Shown: positions 1 through 8,128 of the stretch, in pieces
Layout: each line of letters begins with the position of its first letter
How positions within the stretch are numbered: position 1 is the stretch's first letter
Assembly (NCBI RefSeq): GCF_014164585.1
Contig: NZ_JACJFM010000009.1
Span: 99,243 to 163,242 of the forward strand
Source of the DNA: Oceanospirillum sediminis
GTDB lineage: Bacteria > Pseudomonadota > Gammaproteobacteria > Pseudomonadales > Halomonadaceae
Direction of reading: 5' to 3'
Length of the DNA: 64,000 nucleotides
The notes under the pieces: generated by a model
Seen by the model: only the letters and a program-made list of their open reading frames with translations
Told to the model about the DNA's origin: nothing
The model's database searches: none
Made by a program: the position numbers and the translations under genes

Positions 1-1283
1 TCGCGCATGACATCTGCGACGGTACGAATCACAATATCTCCTGCATCATGCCCCCAGGTATCATTCACCCGTTTGAAGTGATCAATATCCAGCGCAATAA
101 CCGAAAGACAACCGCTGTTGATCTGACAACGATTAATAATTTTATGCATTCCCCGACGGTTATATAGCCGGGTCAGAGGATCGGTCAGAGAGTCCAGATG
201 CAGCTGGCTGATTTTTTCCTGCATCAGACTGATCCCTTCAGATAATCCCCGTTTTAGCTGAGCCGCTTCAAAGTACCAACAAGGAATACGGGATATACCC
301 GTTTCTGCATCAGGTGTATCCATATGCTTCGCACTGTTCGCTAACTGCCACAGAGGACGGGAAATCACACGGGCCAGTAGCCAGATCATAAAGAAGGTTG
401 CTATAGCGCAGGGAATGGTGTATTGAGCAACGGCTTCCATACGTTCAGACAGAATATTCAGCACCTCTTTTTCCGGACGCTGAGCAACAATTCCCCAGCC
501 TGTAGCAGGTACAGGAGCAAACCCTGCCAGCATACTGACGCCTTTTGAGTTAGTCAGCAAAAGAGAACCATTTTGTCCGGCTATGACGGCTTCGATAGCT
601 GGATTGTTCGTTACTTCTTCGCCAATTCGCTCTGGATCATGGTGGTGTAACAGACGTTTTTTCTGATCAACCACATAAAGATAAGAACCATCTTTATAGT
701 CATGATCCCCAAGAAGGTGCTGCAGATTATTATTCTGGTTCAGGTAAACATCTCCGCCTATAAAGCCAAGATAATTCCCCTGATCTGAAATAATCGGGTA
801 AGAAATACGGATAAAAAAGTGCCCCTGGGGCGATAAAACAGGCGCGCTGACATCAGGAGCAGTCCTATGCGAACTACTGCTGTCGCGGTTAATCACACCC
901 GCGATATGACCAGATGAGATATCAGAATATGCCGCCACAATCTGGTTATTGCGATCAACAATAATCACAGAGTCAAAACTCAGATCCTGGCGGACAACAC
1001 GATACGCTTCATCTTTTAACCAGTTCAGGTTATTAAAATGATCTTTAGCTTTATAAGCGCTGAATTGTAATTGATGCTGGGCATTCTGCAGAAAACGCTC
1101 AATATTAGCTGATAGCTTTGAGCTATAGACTCTGTTGGCTTCCAGAGTATTATCCAGCAGTAGCTGTTTTTGCACCTGGTAACTGGCAATAAAAGTATTC
1201 AGAAGCGTTACAGCAACGCCAAAAAGCGCAAGAATCAGAATAAGCCGCCTTAGGTTCAGTTGCAGCAGAGAAGAAACTGACAT
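1..1283 (-). CDS. Membrane diguanylate cyclase, dCache-HAMP-GGDEF (3' end outside window)
   Basis: About 427 N-terminal residues are visible, and the gene runs off the left edge. A hydrophobic segment follows the start (residues 10-30). A periplasmic region of about 270 residues with Cache-type motifs comes next (FIRISYPI, GGDVYL, LYVVDQKKRLLHHHDPE), then a second membrane segment and a HAMP-like linker. The opening of a GGDEF domain follows (DPLTRLYNRRGM, then ALDIDHFKRVNDTWGHDAGD). The GGDEF signature itself would lie just past the edge, so cyclase activity is inferred from family knowledge. The ATG at 1283 has AGGA about eight bases upstream. The likely role is sensing a small periplasmic ligand and making c-di-GMP. 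Confidence 0.85.
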   Translation of the reverse strand, partial: MSVSSLLQLNLRRLILILALFGVAVTLLNTFIASYQVQKQLLLDNTLEANRVYSSKLSANIERFLQNAQHQLQFSAYKAKDHFNNLNWLKDEAYRVVRQDLSFDSVIIVDRNNQIVAAYSDISSGHIAGVINRDSSSSHRTAPDVSAPVLSPQGHFFIRISYPIISDQGNYLGFIGGDVYLNQNNNLQHLLGDHDYKDGSYLYVVDQKKRLLHHHDPERIGEEVTNNPAIEAVIAGQNGSLLLTNSKGVSMLAGFAPVPATGWGIVAQRPEKEVLNILSERMEAVAQYTIPCAIATFFMIWLLARVISRPLWQLANSAKHMDTPDAETGISRIPCWYFEAAQLKRGLSEGISLMQEKISQLHLDSLTDPLTRLYNRRGMHKIINRCQINSGCLSVIALDIDHFKRVNDTWGHDAGDIVIRTVADVMR

Positions 1284-1405
1284 GTGGGAGTGATCCTTTC
1301 ATAAAGCACCAGGCAGGGAAATATTCATCCATATGAAACCGCCTGAATTACAAAATGTATCCGATAGATTACTCTATTTTACATAACTAATAAGGGATTA
1401 TCTCT

Positions 1406-1432
1406 CTGTATGCCCGGAGAAAGTGCATACAG
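1406..1432. promoter_or_regulatory. Inverted repeat CTGTATGC-N11-GCATACAG, candidate operator
   Basis: A perfect 8-base inverted repeat lies about 120 bases upstream of the diguanylate cyclase start. A second CTGTATGC occurs at 1476-1483, followed eight bases later by a partial GCAT arm. Two copies of the same half-site in a short intergenic region suggest a protein-binding site. Which protein binds is unknown; the adjacent AraC-type regulator is one possibility. Confidence 0.35.
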
Positions 1433-1561
1433 ATCAATAGATTGGTTGTTTCTGGGCAATTGGAAGGTTTTTATTCTGTATGCTTGATTATGCATTGATC
1501 TGAAACACTGGGTCAGATGAGAGCCAGTATCTCAGGTGAATACCTGGTCGCATTTAACCAA

Positions 1562-2620
1562 TTAACTTTCCTGGCTACGGTGTTTTTGTCTGGCCTGACT
1601 GGGTGAAATACCAAAGAAGTCCTTAAAACAGTGGCTGAAATGCGTCGAACTCAAAAAGCCACAGGAAACAGCAATATTAGCGATAGATTCATTACTTTGC
1701 AGCAATAACCGACGAGCCTGAGTAATGCGCAGTTCAAGGTAATAACGGGATGGTGTCGTCTCCAGGTGGGTCTGGAAAAGGCGTTCGACACGCCTGCGCG
1801 AGGCATTAACACATCCGGCCAGCTCATCAATGCTGAGCGGCTCTTCGATATTAGAGTTCATCAGCTGCAACAGCTCTCTTAACAGATCCGGCAGATTCGG
1901 ATTGTCACGGGTCTGAGTAATCTGGTTATTTTCACTGTCATTATTTTTATCACAACTGAGAATTTCACGGATGGCACGTACAGTGTCTTTGCCATACAGG
2001 CCTTCAATCAGTGACAGCATCATTTCCAGCGCACTGCTGGGACCGGCACTGGTAAAACGCTGGTTATCCGCAATCCAGGTCTGATCAGACAAAATAGCAT
2101 CCGGAAAGTGTTCCTGCATATACGCATGATTATCCGGGTGCAGGGCACAATGTCGACGATCCAGTAACTGAGCATGGGCCAGGGCTATAGCACCATTCCA
2201 CAACCCTCCCAGTGTCAGCTTATATCTTGCTGCACTTTTCAATGCACTGTTCAGTGCCGGGTTCTGGTTGATATCACAGCGAAATCCACCACAAACAAGC
2301 AGTATATCTAAACCGTTATCGCCCTCCAGGGTGATATGAGGCAAAGTGTCATTAACAGAAATATCAATACCAAGATCGCTGCGCACAGTACTCTGATCAA
2401 TGCCATAAGTGCTGAAAGAAAACAAAGGCGTCGTATTCACCAGGTTTGCTGTCACAATTGCATCTACCGCGGCTGTAAACGCCATCATGGAAAAGTGTTC
2501 CTGAAGTATAAAGCCTACCCGTATAGGTCTTGTGCCTACCTGTTTCCCATCAGGTAAAAATGGACTGTTAGTATCGCGCATAGAAGTACTGAAGGTGCGT
2601 TTTGTCTGTGATTCAGTCAT
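1562..2620 (-). CDS. GlxA-family AraC-type transcriptional regulator
   Basis: The 352-residue protein has two parts. Residues 33-215 form a DJ-1/PfpI-like (class I glutaminase amidotransferase-like) domain, starting RVGFILQEHFSMMAF and including LGGLWNGAIALAHA. Residues 245-345 form an AraC/XylS DNA-binding domain with two helix-turn-helix units (LSIDELAGCVNASRRRVERL and IANIAVSCGF). This is the architecture of GbdR, ArgR and CdhR, which respond to amines, amino acids or carnitine. The amidase domain has Asn where an enzyme would have Cys, so it probably binds a ligand without catalysis. The inducer cannot be told from sequence. No obvious target operon adjoins it. Confidence 0.85.
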   Translation of the reverse strand: MTESQTKRTFSTSMRDTNSPFLPDGKQVGTRPIRVGFILQEHFSMMAFTAAVDAIVTANLVNTTPLFSFSTYGIDQSTVRSDLGIDISVNDTLPHITLEGDNGLDILLVCGGFRCDINQNPALNSALKSAARYKLTLGGLWNGAIALAHAQLLDRRHCALHPDNHAYMQEHFPDAILSDQTWIADNQRFTSAGPSSALEMMLSLIEGLYGKDTVRAIREILSCDKNNDSENNQITQTRDNPNLPDLLRELLQLMNSNIEEPLSIDELAGCVNASRRRVERLFQTHLETTPSRYYLELRITQARRLLLQSNESIANIAVSCGFLSSTHFSHCFKDFFGISPSQARQKHRSQES

Positions 2621-2927
2621 TGATCTGGTTTCTTATTATCATTACTGCAAACAAGTGCAGTGAATCGGTATAAAAGCGGCCCTGCATATTGCTTTTGTGC
2701 TCTTAAGACAGAGCATTGTAGCAACTTCTGTTTATTCAGACACGACTTTGGCAAAGTCCTTTGTATCCGTCAGAAGGTTTGTCAGAATAAAAGTAGCATT
2801 GGTGGTATGGTTTACAATACTTCTGGCTAATATCATTCAGAAACGGAGTACTTTTGCTCAGGTATATAGCCCATTTAAAAAACGCCCCGTCTATGAATAA
2901 TGGCACATCATAAAAATCTGCATCAGG
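2621..2927. other. Intergenic region, 307 bases, no gene recognised
   Basis: It lies between the GlxA-type regulator start and the helicase stop. A 67-codon plus-strand frame at 2697-2900 has no family match, no good ribosome site and no codon pattern like its neighbours. The region is AT-rich near 2700-2880 and probably holds the promoter of the regulator. Confidence 0.5.
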
Positions 2928-4865
2928 TTATACTGGATTCAATGACGCTATTTTATCTCTGATTTGTTGGTAGCCCTGTTGTTCACAACTGGCAAAACCA
3001 GGAAGCTGACTGACTTTATTTCTACTGAAAACGGGAATCCGGATACCTGCCAGAAAGCGACAACAGGTTTCCTGACTCATTTGTTGGCCTGTTTTACTCT
3101 TCATCGTGGTAATGAAATTATTCAGGTCATTCCGCAGTTGATCATCCGATGGCCAGGGCGGGTGTTCTGTTCTGCTCAGATGAGCGACCTGTCCCCGACA
3201 AACCGAACAGTGGCCACATTGTTCTGGTGACTGTGAATCATCAAAATAGCGTGCCAGATTATGGCTTAAGCAGCGATCCAGCTGAAAAAAACGAATCAGG
3301 GTCGCTATACGGCTGATCTCCTTTTTTTCCTTATCTGCAAAGTAGTGATGCAACCGACCGGACAAGTCAGACTCCTGTAGCCTGGTATCATCTACTCTGA
3401 ACACTTCTGTCATTTTTGTTGCAGACAGCTCAATCATCTGTTTCTCTTGCAGATACTCCAGCGCCGCAATAATCCTGCTCCGCTCAGAGCCTGATTGATG
3501 AGTAATCCGATCAAAATCGGGTTGACCCCAGATTTTTTTCATCAGGGTAAGTTCAAATATTGTTGCCAGAAAGCTCTGACGCTCGCCACTAAACTGCGCC
3601 AGAATCTGCTGAGGCTCAAGCAGGAATTTATATTTGAACTCTGCGAAATAGGTGTACATCGACTGCAGTATTCCCATGAGCTCCAGTTGTACCAACAGGG
3701 TTTTCAAAGGCAACTGACGTATATTGGTTTCATTCGACAGGCTCAATAACTGCAATTCCCACTGCCCCTGGTGGCTATCCTGGCGAATATTCTGCAGAAC
3801 GGCTTCGATACTGTCCTGTTCCGGTGTATCGCCATAGACAAAATTCTCTAATACAGGAATACCATCCAGACTGGCCAGCGTTATGCAATCCGATGCGGCT
3901 CCATCCCGACCTGCGCGACCAATTTCCTGGCTGTAGTTTTCTATGGATTTAGGCAGGTCATAATGAATAACATAACGAATATCTGCTTTGTCTATGCCCA
4001 TGCCGAAGGCGATAGTCGCGACCACCACCTGGATATGGCCTGACATAAAGTCCGACTGGATCTGCTGGCGATGTTCATCTTTCAGGCCAGCGTGATAAGC
4101 CTGAGCCTGAATATTATTCTTATTCAGAAAGTCAGCCACCTGCTCAGCACTGTGCTGAAGGGTGACGTAAACAATACCGGCTCCGGATCTGTTGTGCAGA
4201 CTCTGCAACAGTTGCTGTTGTTTATCTCCGGATACCGGCAGTACCGTCAGATCCAGGTTATTGCGGTAAAAGCCAGTCTGGACAATATGTTGCGGCTCAA
4301 TAGCAAACTTTTGTGCCATGTCCCGCTTTACCTGTCTGGTGGCGGTAGCCGTTAACAGCAAAGCCAGAGGGATATTCAGTTGCTGGCGGTATGCAGGCAG
4401 CTTCAGATAGTCCGGTCTGAAGTTATGCCCCCACTCCGATATACAGTGAGCCTCATCAACCACCAGCATGGATACAGGAACAGACTCAATAAACTGTCGG
4501 AAACGTTCGTTTTTGAATCGCTCAACCGATACCATCAGGATTTTAATCTGTCCGGATCGTATCCGCGTCATCACTTCCTGGTTCTGTTGTGGTGTCAGAG
4601 TGGAATCAATACTGGCAGCAGGAATATTTTTCTGTTGCAGAAAGTCCAGCTGGTCTTTCATCAGCGCAAGCAGAGGAGAAACGACCAGGGTCAGGTGGGG
4701 TAACTTAAGCGCGGTAACCTGATAACACAGTGACTTACCTGAACCTGTCGGAAAGATCGCCAGAGAAGAGTGACCCTGTAATAGCTGACCGACTGTTTGT
4801 TCCTGGCCGGGGCGAAAAGCATTAAAGCCAAACGTCTGTTTGAGGAGGTTATTCAGGTCACTCAT
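2928..4865 (-). CDS. RecQ-family ATP-dependent DNA helicase
   Basis: The 645-residue superfamily 2 helicase unwinds DNA 3' to 5' in repair and recombination. Motif I is AIFPTGSGKSLCYQ near residue 35. The Walker B/DEAH box is VVDEAHCISEWGH near residue 135. Motif VI is QEIGRAGRDG near residue 313. A RecQ zinc-binding stretch with RCLSHNLARYF and CGHCSVC lies near residues 535-560. Only a short tail follows, so no HRDC domain is evident, unlike E. coli RecQ. It may be a RecQ paralogue. It stands alone, with the next minus-strand gene (efpL) about 190 bases upstream. Confidence 0.88.
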   Translation of the reverse strand: MSDLNNLLKQTFGFNAFRPGQEQTVGQLLQGHSSLAIFPTGSGKSLCYQVTALKLPHLTLVVSPLLALMKDQLDFLQQKNIPAASIDSTLTPQQNQEVMTRIRSGQIKILMVSVERFKNERFRQFIESVPVSMLVVDEAHCISEWGHNFRPDYLKLPAYRQQLNIPLALLLTATATRQVKRDMAQKFAIEPQHIVQTGFYRNNLDLTVLPVSGDKQQQLLQSLHNRSGAGIVYVTLQHSAEQVADFLNKNNIQAQAYHAGLKDEHRQQIQSDFMSGHIQVVVATIAFGMGIDKADIRYVIHYDLPKSIENYSQEIGRAGRDGAASDCITLASLDGIPVLENFVYGDTPEQDSIEAVLQNIRQDSHQGQWELQLLSLSNETNIRQLPLKTLLVQLELMGILQSMYTYFAEFKYKFLLEPQQILAQFSGERQSFLATIFELTLMKKIWGQPDFDRITHQSGSERSRIIAALEYLQEKQMIELSATKMTEVFRVDDTRLQESDLSGRLHHYFADKEKKEISRIATLIRFFQLDRCLSHNLARYFDDSQSPEQCGHCSVCRGQVAHLSRTEHPPWPSDDQLRNDLNNFITTMKSKTGQQMSQETCCRFLAGIRIPVFSRNKVSQLPGFASCEQQGYQQIRDKIASLNPV

Positions 4866-4895
4866 AAATCTTCAGCCATTGTTAATTAATCCACC

Positions 4896-4936
4896 CGATA
4901 ACCATATTGCTCAGGCAATAACGGAACCTGTTATCG
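4896..4936 (-). other. Nested hairpin in the helicase leader
   Basis: The outer arms CGATAAC and GTTATCG pair perfectly. Between them lies an inner stem ATTGC-TCAG-GCAAT. The structure ends about 30 bases before the helicase ATG on the minus strand. It could be a leader structure or chance; nothing identifies a known riboswitch. Confidence 0.25.
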
Positions 4937-5054
4937 AAATAGCCATACAGCCTGTGATAAAACAGGGTTGAGACTGTTCACTGCCTGTATTCTTCAACCG
5001 TACTGGCTGAAGGATACAGTCGCTTTTTACAGAGACACTTTAATCAGGTAATGA

Positions 5055-5621
5055 TTAAACCCGGCCAGTGAACTTACGCTCTTCTACATTTATTTTAATT
5101 CTGTCACCCGTAGAAATATGCTCAGGTACCTGAATAACCAGACCTGTACTTAATGTAGCCGGTTTGGTTCTAGAGGTCGCAGACTGACCTTTAATTGATG
5201 GATCTGTTTCTGTGATCTCAAGTTCGACCGTAGTGGGTAGCTCAATAGCAACTGCGGCATCATTAACCAACAGAACCTGTAACCCCTGAATTTCTTCATT
5301 AATAAACAGAATTTCGTCCGCAATAGCATCTTTGTTAATGTTGTAAGAGCTGTAATCTTCGCTGTCCATAAAGACATATTCATCACCATCAATATACGAC
5401 AGTGTGGATGGGCGACGGACCAGGTCTGCCAGCGTCAGCATATCGGAGTCTTTAAAAGACTCATCCAGCTTGGCACCCGTTACCACATCATACATACGCA
5501 TGCGATAGATGCTGCCACCTGCACGTCCCTGAGGAACAGAACGCTCAATATCCCGGACAAAATACACACTACCGTTATATTCAACCGCAGCATTCTTTTT
5601 AATTTCACTCGCTTTTGGCAT
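5055..5621 (-). CDS. efpL: Elongation factor P-like protein EfpL (YeiP)
   Basis: The 188-residue protein has three EF-P-type beta-barrel domains. The N-terminal KOW-like domain begins [20 protein letters not shown]. The C-terminal OB domain carries the family signature [15 protein letters not shown]. The acceptor loop reads PQGRAGGS and places Arg at residue 33, the position of the tip Arg in E. coli EfpL. EF-P proper uses a modified Lys or Arg here. EfpL helps ribosomes stalled on proline and related motifs. The start at 5621 is chosen over a 20-residue longer frame because GAGGGAAGGG sits just upstream and the resulting N-terminus matches the family. Confidence 0.9.
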   Translation of the reverse strand: MPKASEIKKNAAVEYNGSVYFVRDIERSVPQGRAGGSIYRMRMYDVVTGAKLDESFKDSDMLTLADLVRRPSTLSYIDGDEYVFMDSEDYSSYNINKDAIADEILFINEEIQGLQVLLVNDAAVAIELPTTVELEITETDPSIKGQSATSRTKPATLSTGLVIQVPEHISTGDRIKINVEERKFTGRV

Positions 5622-5905
5622 AACCCTTCCCTCAGATGTTTCAGAAACAGGGAAGAGTACTATAAACAAACAGCTAATCAAGTATTCCCCATCGAATCAC
5701 ACCATCAGTGCCGAGTTCGATAGCAAAGAACATTCAACCCCCATTCATAACAAAGAGCCTGTTCTGCGGGGACTCAGAGCCCCCATATTGCTGACTGACA
5801 TAATCGTGCTGGAGATACGGTGCGAAGAATAGAAACCCGATCTTGCGAGAAAAATACAAATGCGCATAATGGCCACATATTTAATTCTGACGTTATTGCC
5901 ATCTT

Positions 5906-6589
5906 ATGCGCCTTGATAAGTTTCTGTGTAAAAGTACCGATCTGTCCCGTAGCGAAGCCACCCATCAGATAATGCTGGGGCTGGTCTCTGTTAACGGTAA
6001 ACCGGCAACAAACCCTTCTGTTCAGGTGCATGAAAACAACCTGGTCACACTGAAGGAACAACGTCTTATTGCCCGGCCATCCCGCTATATTATGCTGCAT
6101 AAACCACCAGGCACTATCTGCTCCAATATCGATGAAGCCTATCCCTCTCTGTTTAACTACCTGGATATTGAGCGTGCAGAACATATGCATGTTGCAGGAC
6201 GCCTTGATGCAGACACAACAGGTCTGGTGCTGATCACAGATGATGGCCGCTGGTCATTTAATATCATCAGACCAGACATGCAGTGTGAAAAAGTGTACCG
6301 GGTCGGGTTAAGGGACTCTATTACTGCCGATGCAGTTTCCCAGTTTCATCAGGGTATTCAATTGCAGGGAGAAAAGTCCCTGACACGTCCTGCCAGACTG
6401 GAAATACTTGATGACAAAGAAGTGCTGCTGACGATCACCGAGGGCAAGTATCATCAGGTAAAACGTATGTTTGCAGCCATTGGCAACCGGGTTGTTTCTC
6501 TGCATCGGCAGCAAATCGGCCCTGTTTGCCTGGACCAGGACGTTGGAGACTGGCGCCATCTGACTCAGGATGAGATCAATTACTTCTGA
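5906..6589 (+). CDS. rsuA: 16S rRNA pseudouridine-516 synthase RsuA
   Basis: This 227-residue enzyme isomerises a uridine in 16S rRNA. The S4-like RNA-binding domain spans residues 1-55 (MRLDKFLCKS, GLVSVNGKPA). The catalytic domain contains GRLDADTTGLVLITDDG, in which the first Asp after GRL is the nucleophile. The RsuA/RluB/E/F motif EGKYHQVKRMFAAIGN lies near residue 190. Length and motifs fit RsuA better than RluB, RluE or RluF. It is divergent from efpL, and both act on the ribosome. A terminator-like hairpin lies about 80 bases past the stop. Confidence 0.9.
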   Translation: MRLDKFLCKSTDLSRSEATHQIMLGLVSVNGKPATNPSVQVHENNLVTLKEQRLIARPSRYIMLHKPPGTICSNIDEAYPSLFNYLDIERAEHMHVAGRLDADTTGLVLITDDGRWSFNIIRPDMQCEKVYRVGLRDSITADAVSQFHQGIQLQGEKSLTRPARLEILDDKEVLLTITEGKYHQVKRMFAAIGNRVVSLHRQQIGPVCLDQDVGDWRHLTQDEINYF

Positions 6590-6670
6590 GAAGTACTCAC
6601 CCTGCTAACTGAACTCAGGCAAAATAAGATCTCAGAACTATACTGAAAGACGATTTATAATACGGAGCCA

Positions 6671-6695
6671 GTCTGTTAAAAACAGACCGTTTTTC
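6671..6695 (+). terminator. Rho-independent terminator after rsuA
   Basis: The stem GTCTGTT-AAA-AACAGAC is followed by CGTTTTT. It lies between rsuA and the yceI-like gene on the same strand, so the two are probably separate transcripts. Confidence 0.6.
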
Positions 6696-6790
6696 CAGGA
6701 AATTAATGCCTGCATACGTCATCCAGATCTCAGGAAAAGCATGACATTGCCCTCTGGCAAATAATGCAGCCCGGCTACAAGGATATAACA

Positions 6791-7366
6791 ATGAAAAAAC
6801 TGCTTACTGCACTGTGTCTTACCAGTATCGCATCTTTCGCTCAGGCAGACTGGCAGCTCAATCTGTCTGATTCTGATTTTAATTTTGCTTCCATTAAGAA
6901 AAATAATGCTTACGAAACTCATACATTTAAAGAGTTTCGGGGGTCCGTTGATGGCTCAGGCAAAGCGGTTCTGACACTGAATCTGGCATCTGTAGCCACA
7001 GGGATCGATATCCGGGATCAGCGTATGAAGACAATGCTGTTTGATACCCAGAAATTCCCGGCGGCTGAATATCAGCTTCAGGTCAACGCAAAACAGCTGG
7101 ATAGTATGAAGGCCGGTGAACGTCTGCAGCTTGAAGCAGATGGCAACCTGTCATTATTCGGTACAGATAAAAAACAAACTGCTGCTCTGAATATCTATAA
7201 GTTGTCAGATCAACGCCTTCTGGTCAGCACAGCGCATCCAATGGTGATTAATGCCTCTGATTACGGACTGGATAAAGGCGTTGAAGCTCTGAGAGAAATT
7301 GCAGGCTTACCTGTTATTTCACTGAGTGTTCCTGTGACCTTTAATCTGGTATTCGATAAGAAATAA
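6791..7366 (+). CDS. YceI-family periplasmic protein
   Basis: The 191-residue secreted protein has a signal peptide MKKLLTALCLTSIASFAQA with cleavage before DWQLN. The body follows the YceI lipocalin-like pattern: DFNFASIKKNNAYETHTF, then MKTMLFDTQKFPAAEYQ, then a C-terminal SLSVPVTFNLVF strand. Members bind long isoprenoid or lipid-like ligands in the periplasm; the ligand here is unknown. The start at 6791 is preferred because AAGGA precedes it and the signal peptide begins there. A longer frame from 6764 adds nine unlikely residues. Confidence 0.85.
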   Translation: MKKLLTALCLTSIASFAQADWQLNLSDSDFNFASIKKNNAYETHTFKEFRGSVDGSGKAVLTLNLASVATGIDIRDQRMKTMLFDTQKFPAAEYQLQVNAKQLDSMKAGERLQLEADGNLSLFGTDKKQTAALNIYKLSDQRLLVSTAHPMVINASDYGLDKGVEALREIAGLPVISLSVPVTFNLVFDKK

Positions 7367-7376
7367 TATTTGTTGT

Positions 7377-7412
7377 AAAACGCCGCATGGCCTGTAGTCC
7401 CTGCGGCGCGCT
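7377..7412. terminator. Bidirectional terminator between yceI and the lipoprotein operon
   Basis: The arms CGCCGCA and TGCGGCG enclose 14 bases. On the minus strand the hairpin is followed by TTTTAC, and on the plus strand by CGCTTATTT. It sits between two convergent transcription units. Confidence 0.55.
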
Positions 7413-7481
7413 TATTTGAATACCCGTCTCTGTCAGATCATCTCTCAGCTTCAGTGCCTGCTTATCCACAATCAATGACTA

Positions 7482-7814
7482 TCAATCAATAGGCTCACGA
7501 CATTCATAGATAATCGTCCATGGATTGTACAGGGTGACAGGAACCGCAGGTGACACTGATGCAATCATATTCAAAAAAGAATACTCAATTGTTGCCGTAT
7601 CCCACTGTTGCTGAGCACAGTTATATTTCAGGTTCATTGGCCGACTGAACTCTACTACCCCATTAAGCCCCAGATGATGCCATTGCTCTCGCTCTGTGGT
7701 CTGCTCCATTTCCGGGCCATTAACAAACTTCATCGTGCTGCAGGCTGACAGCAATAATGCCGAACTGACCACGACTACAACCGGAACCATTGACTTCCGA
7801 GACGTTATCGTCAT
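7482..7814 (-). CDS. Small lipoprotein, Bor-like, last gene of the PhoPQ-type operon
   Basis: The 110-residue protein has a lipoprotein signal with lipobox LLLSACS, so it is probably acylated at Cys25. The mature part (REQWHHLGLNGVVEFSRP...LYNPWTIIYEC) has the size, two-Cys spacing and order of elements of the Bor-like lipoprotein encoded just upstream, at lower similarity. The start overlaps that gene's stop by four bases (ATGA), indicating translational coupling. Its function is unknown. The assignment as a diverged paralogue of its neighbour is inference. Confidence 0.7.
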   Translation of the reverse strand: MTITSRKSMVPVVVVVSSALLLSACSTMKFVNGPEMEQTTEREQWHHLGLNGVVEFSRPMNLKYNCAQQQWDTATIEYSFLNMIASVSPAVPVTLYNPWTIIYECREPID

Positions 7815-8128
7815 GACGGATCTCCTTCACACCAGACACGAGCTGTTCTGGGCTGATAGATACCCAGGGTAAAAATAGCCGCCATCACATTAGGGATTGT
7901 TGCTACAGATTGCATCTGGCGGACTTTTCTTCCCTGACAGATTTCACGTACATTCACCGAGTGCTCTCCTTTCAGCCCCCACCACCAGTAATCATAGGTC
8001 TTCTGAAAATCCGGAGTATTTCCCGCTTTATCCTGAGCATCTGTTCGCAGGGTTACCGACGAACAGGCCCCCAACAGAATAGTCAGTATCAGTATCAGGG
8101 TTCCTTTGGTGTATTCTTTGCCTTTCAT
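7811..8128 (-). CDS. Bor-family outer-membrane lipoprotein
   Basis: The 105-residue protein has a signal ending in the lipobox LLGACS. The mature part carries the Bor pattern: YDYWWWGLKGEHSVNVREIC, then FTLGIYQPRTARVWC. Lambda Bor and E. coli Iss relatives are surface lipoproteins linked to serum survival; the role of chromosomal copies is poorly known. Its ATG overlaps the sensor kinase stop by four bases, and its own stop overlaps the next lipoprotein start. It is therefore part of the PepSY-regulator-kinase operon and probably follows its control. PhoPQ-type control of Bor-like genes is an inference. Confidence 0.75.
   Translation of the reverse strand: MKGKEYTKGTLILILTILLGACSSVTLRTDAQDKAGNTPDFQKTYDYWWWGLKGEHSVNVREICQGRKVRQMQSVATIPNVMAAIFTLGIYQPRTARVWCEGDPS

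Noticed and set aside
1150..1332. 60-codon minus-strand frame at the start of the diguanylate cyclase gene
   Set aside because: It overlaps the true reading frame and signal-anchor region in another frame and has no family features.
1562..2620. Loss of the Cys nucleophile in the GlxA-type amidase domain as a novelty
   Set aside because: AraC-type members of this family commonly lack the nucleophile, so it is ordinary.
2697..2900. 67-codon plus-strand frame
   Set aside because: No ribosome site, no recognisable motif, and located in AT-rich intergenic sequence.
7811..8128. Prophage remnant suggested by the Bor-like lipoprotein
   Set aside because: No other phage gene is nearby, and the gene is locked by overlaps into a chromosomal two-component operon.
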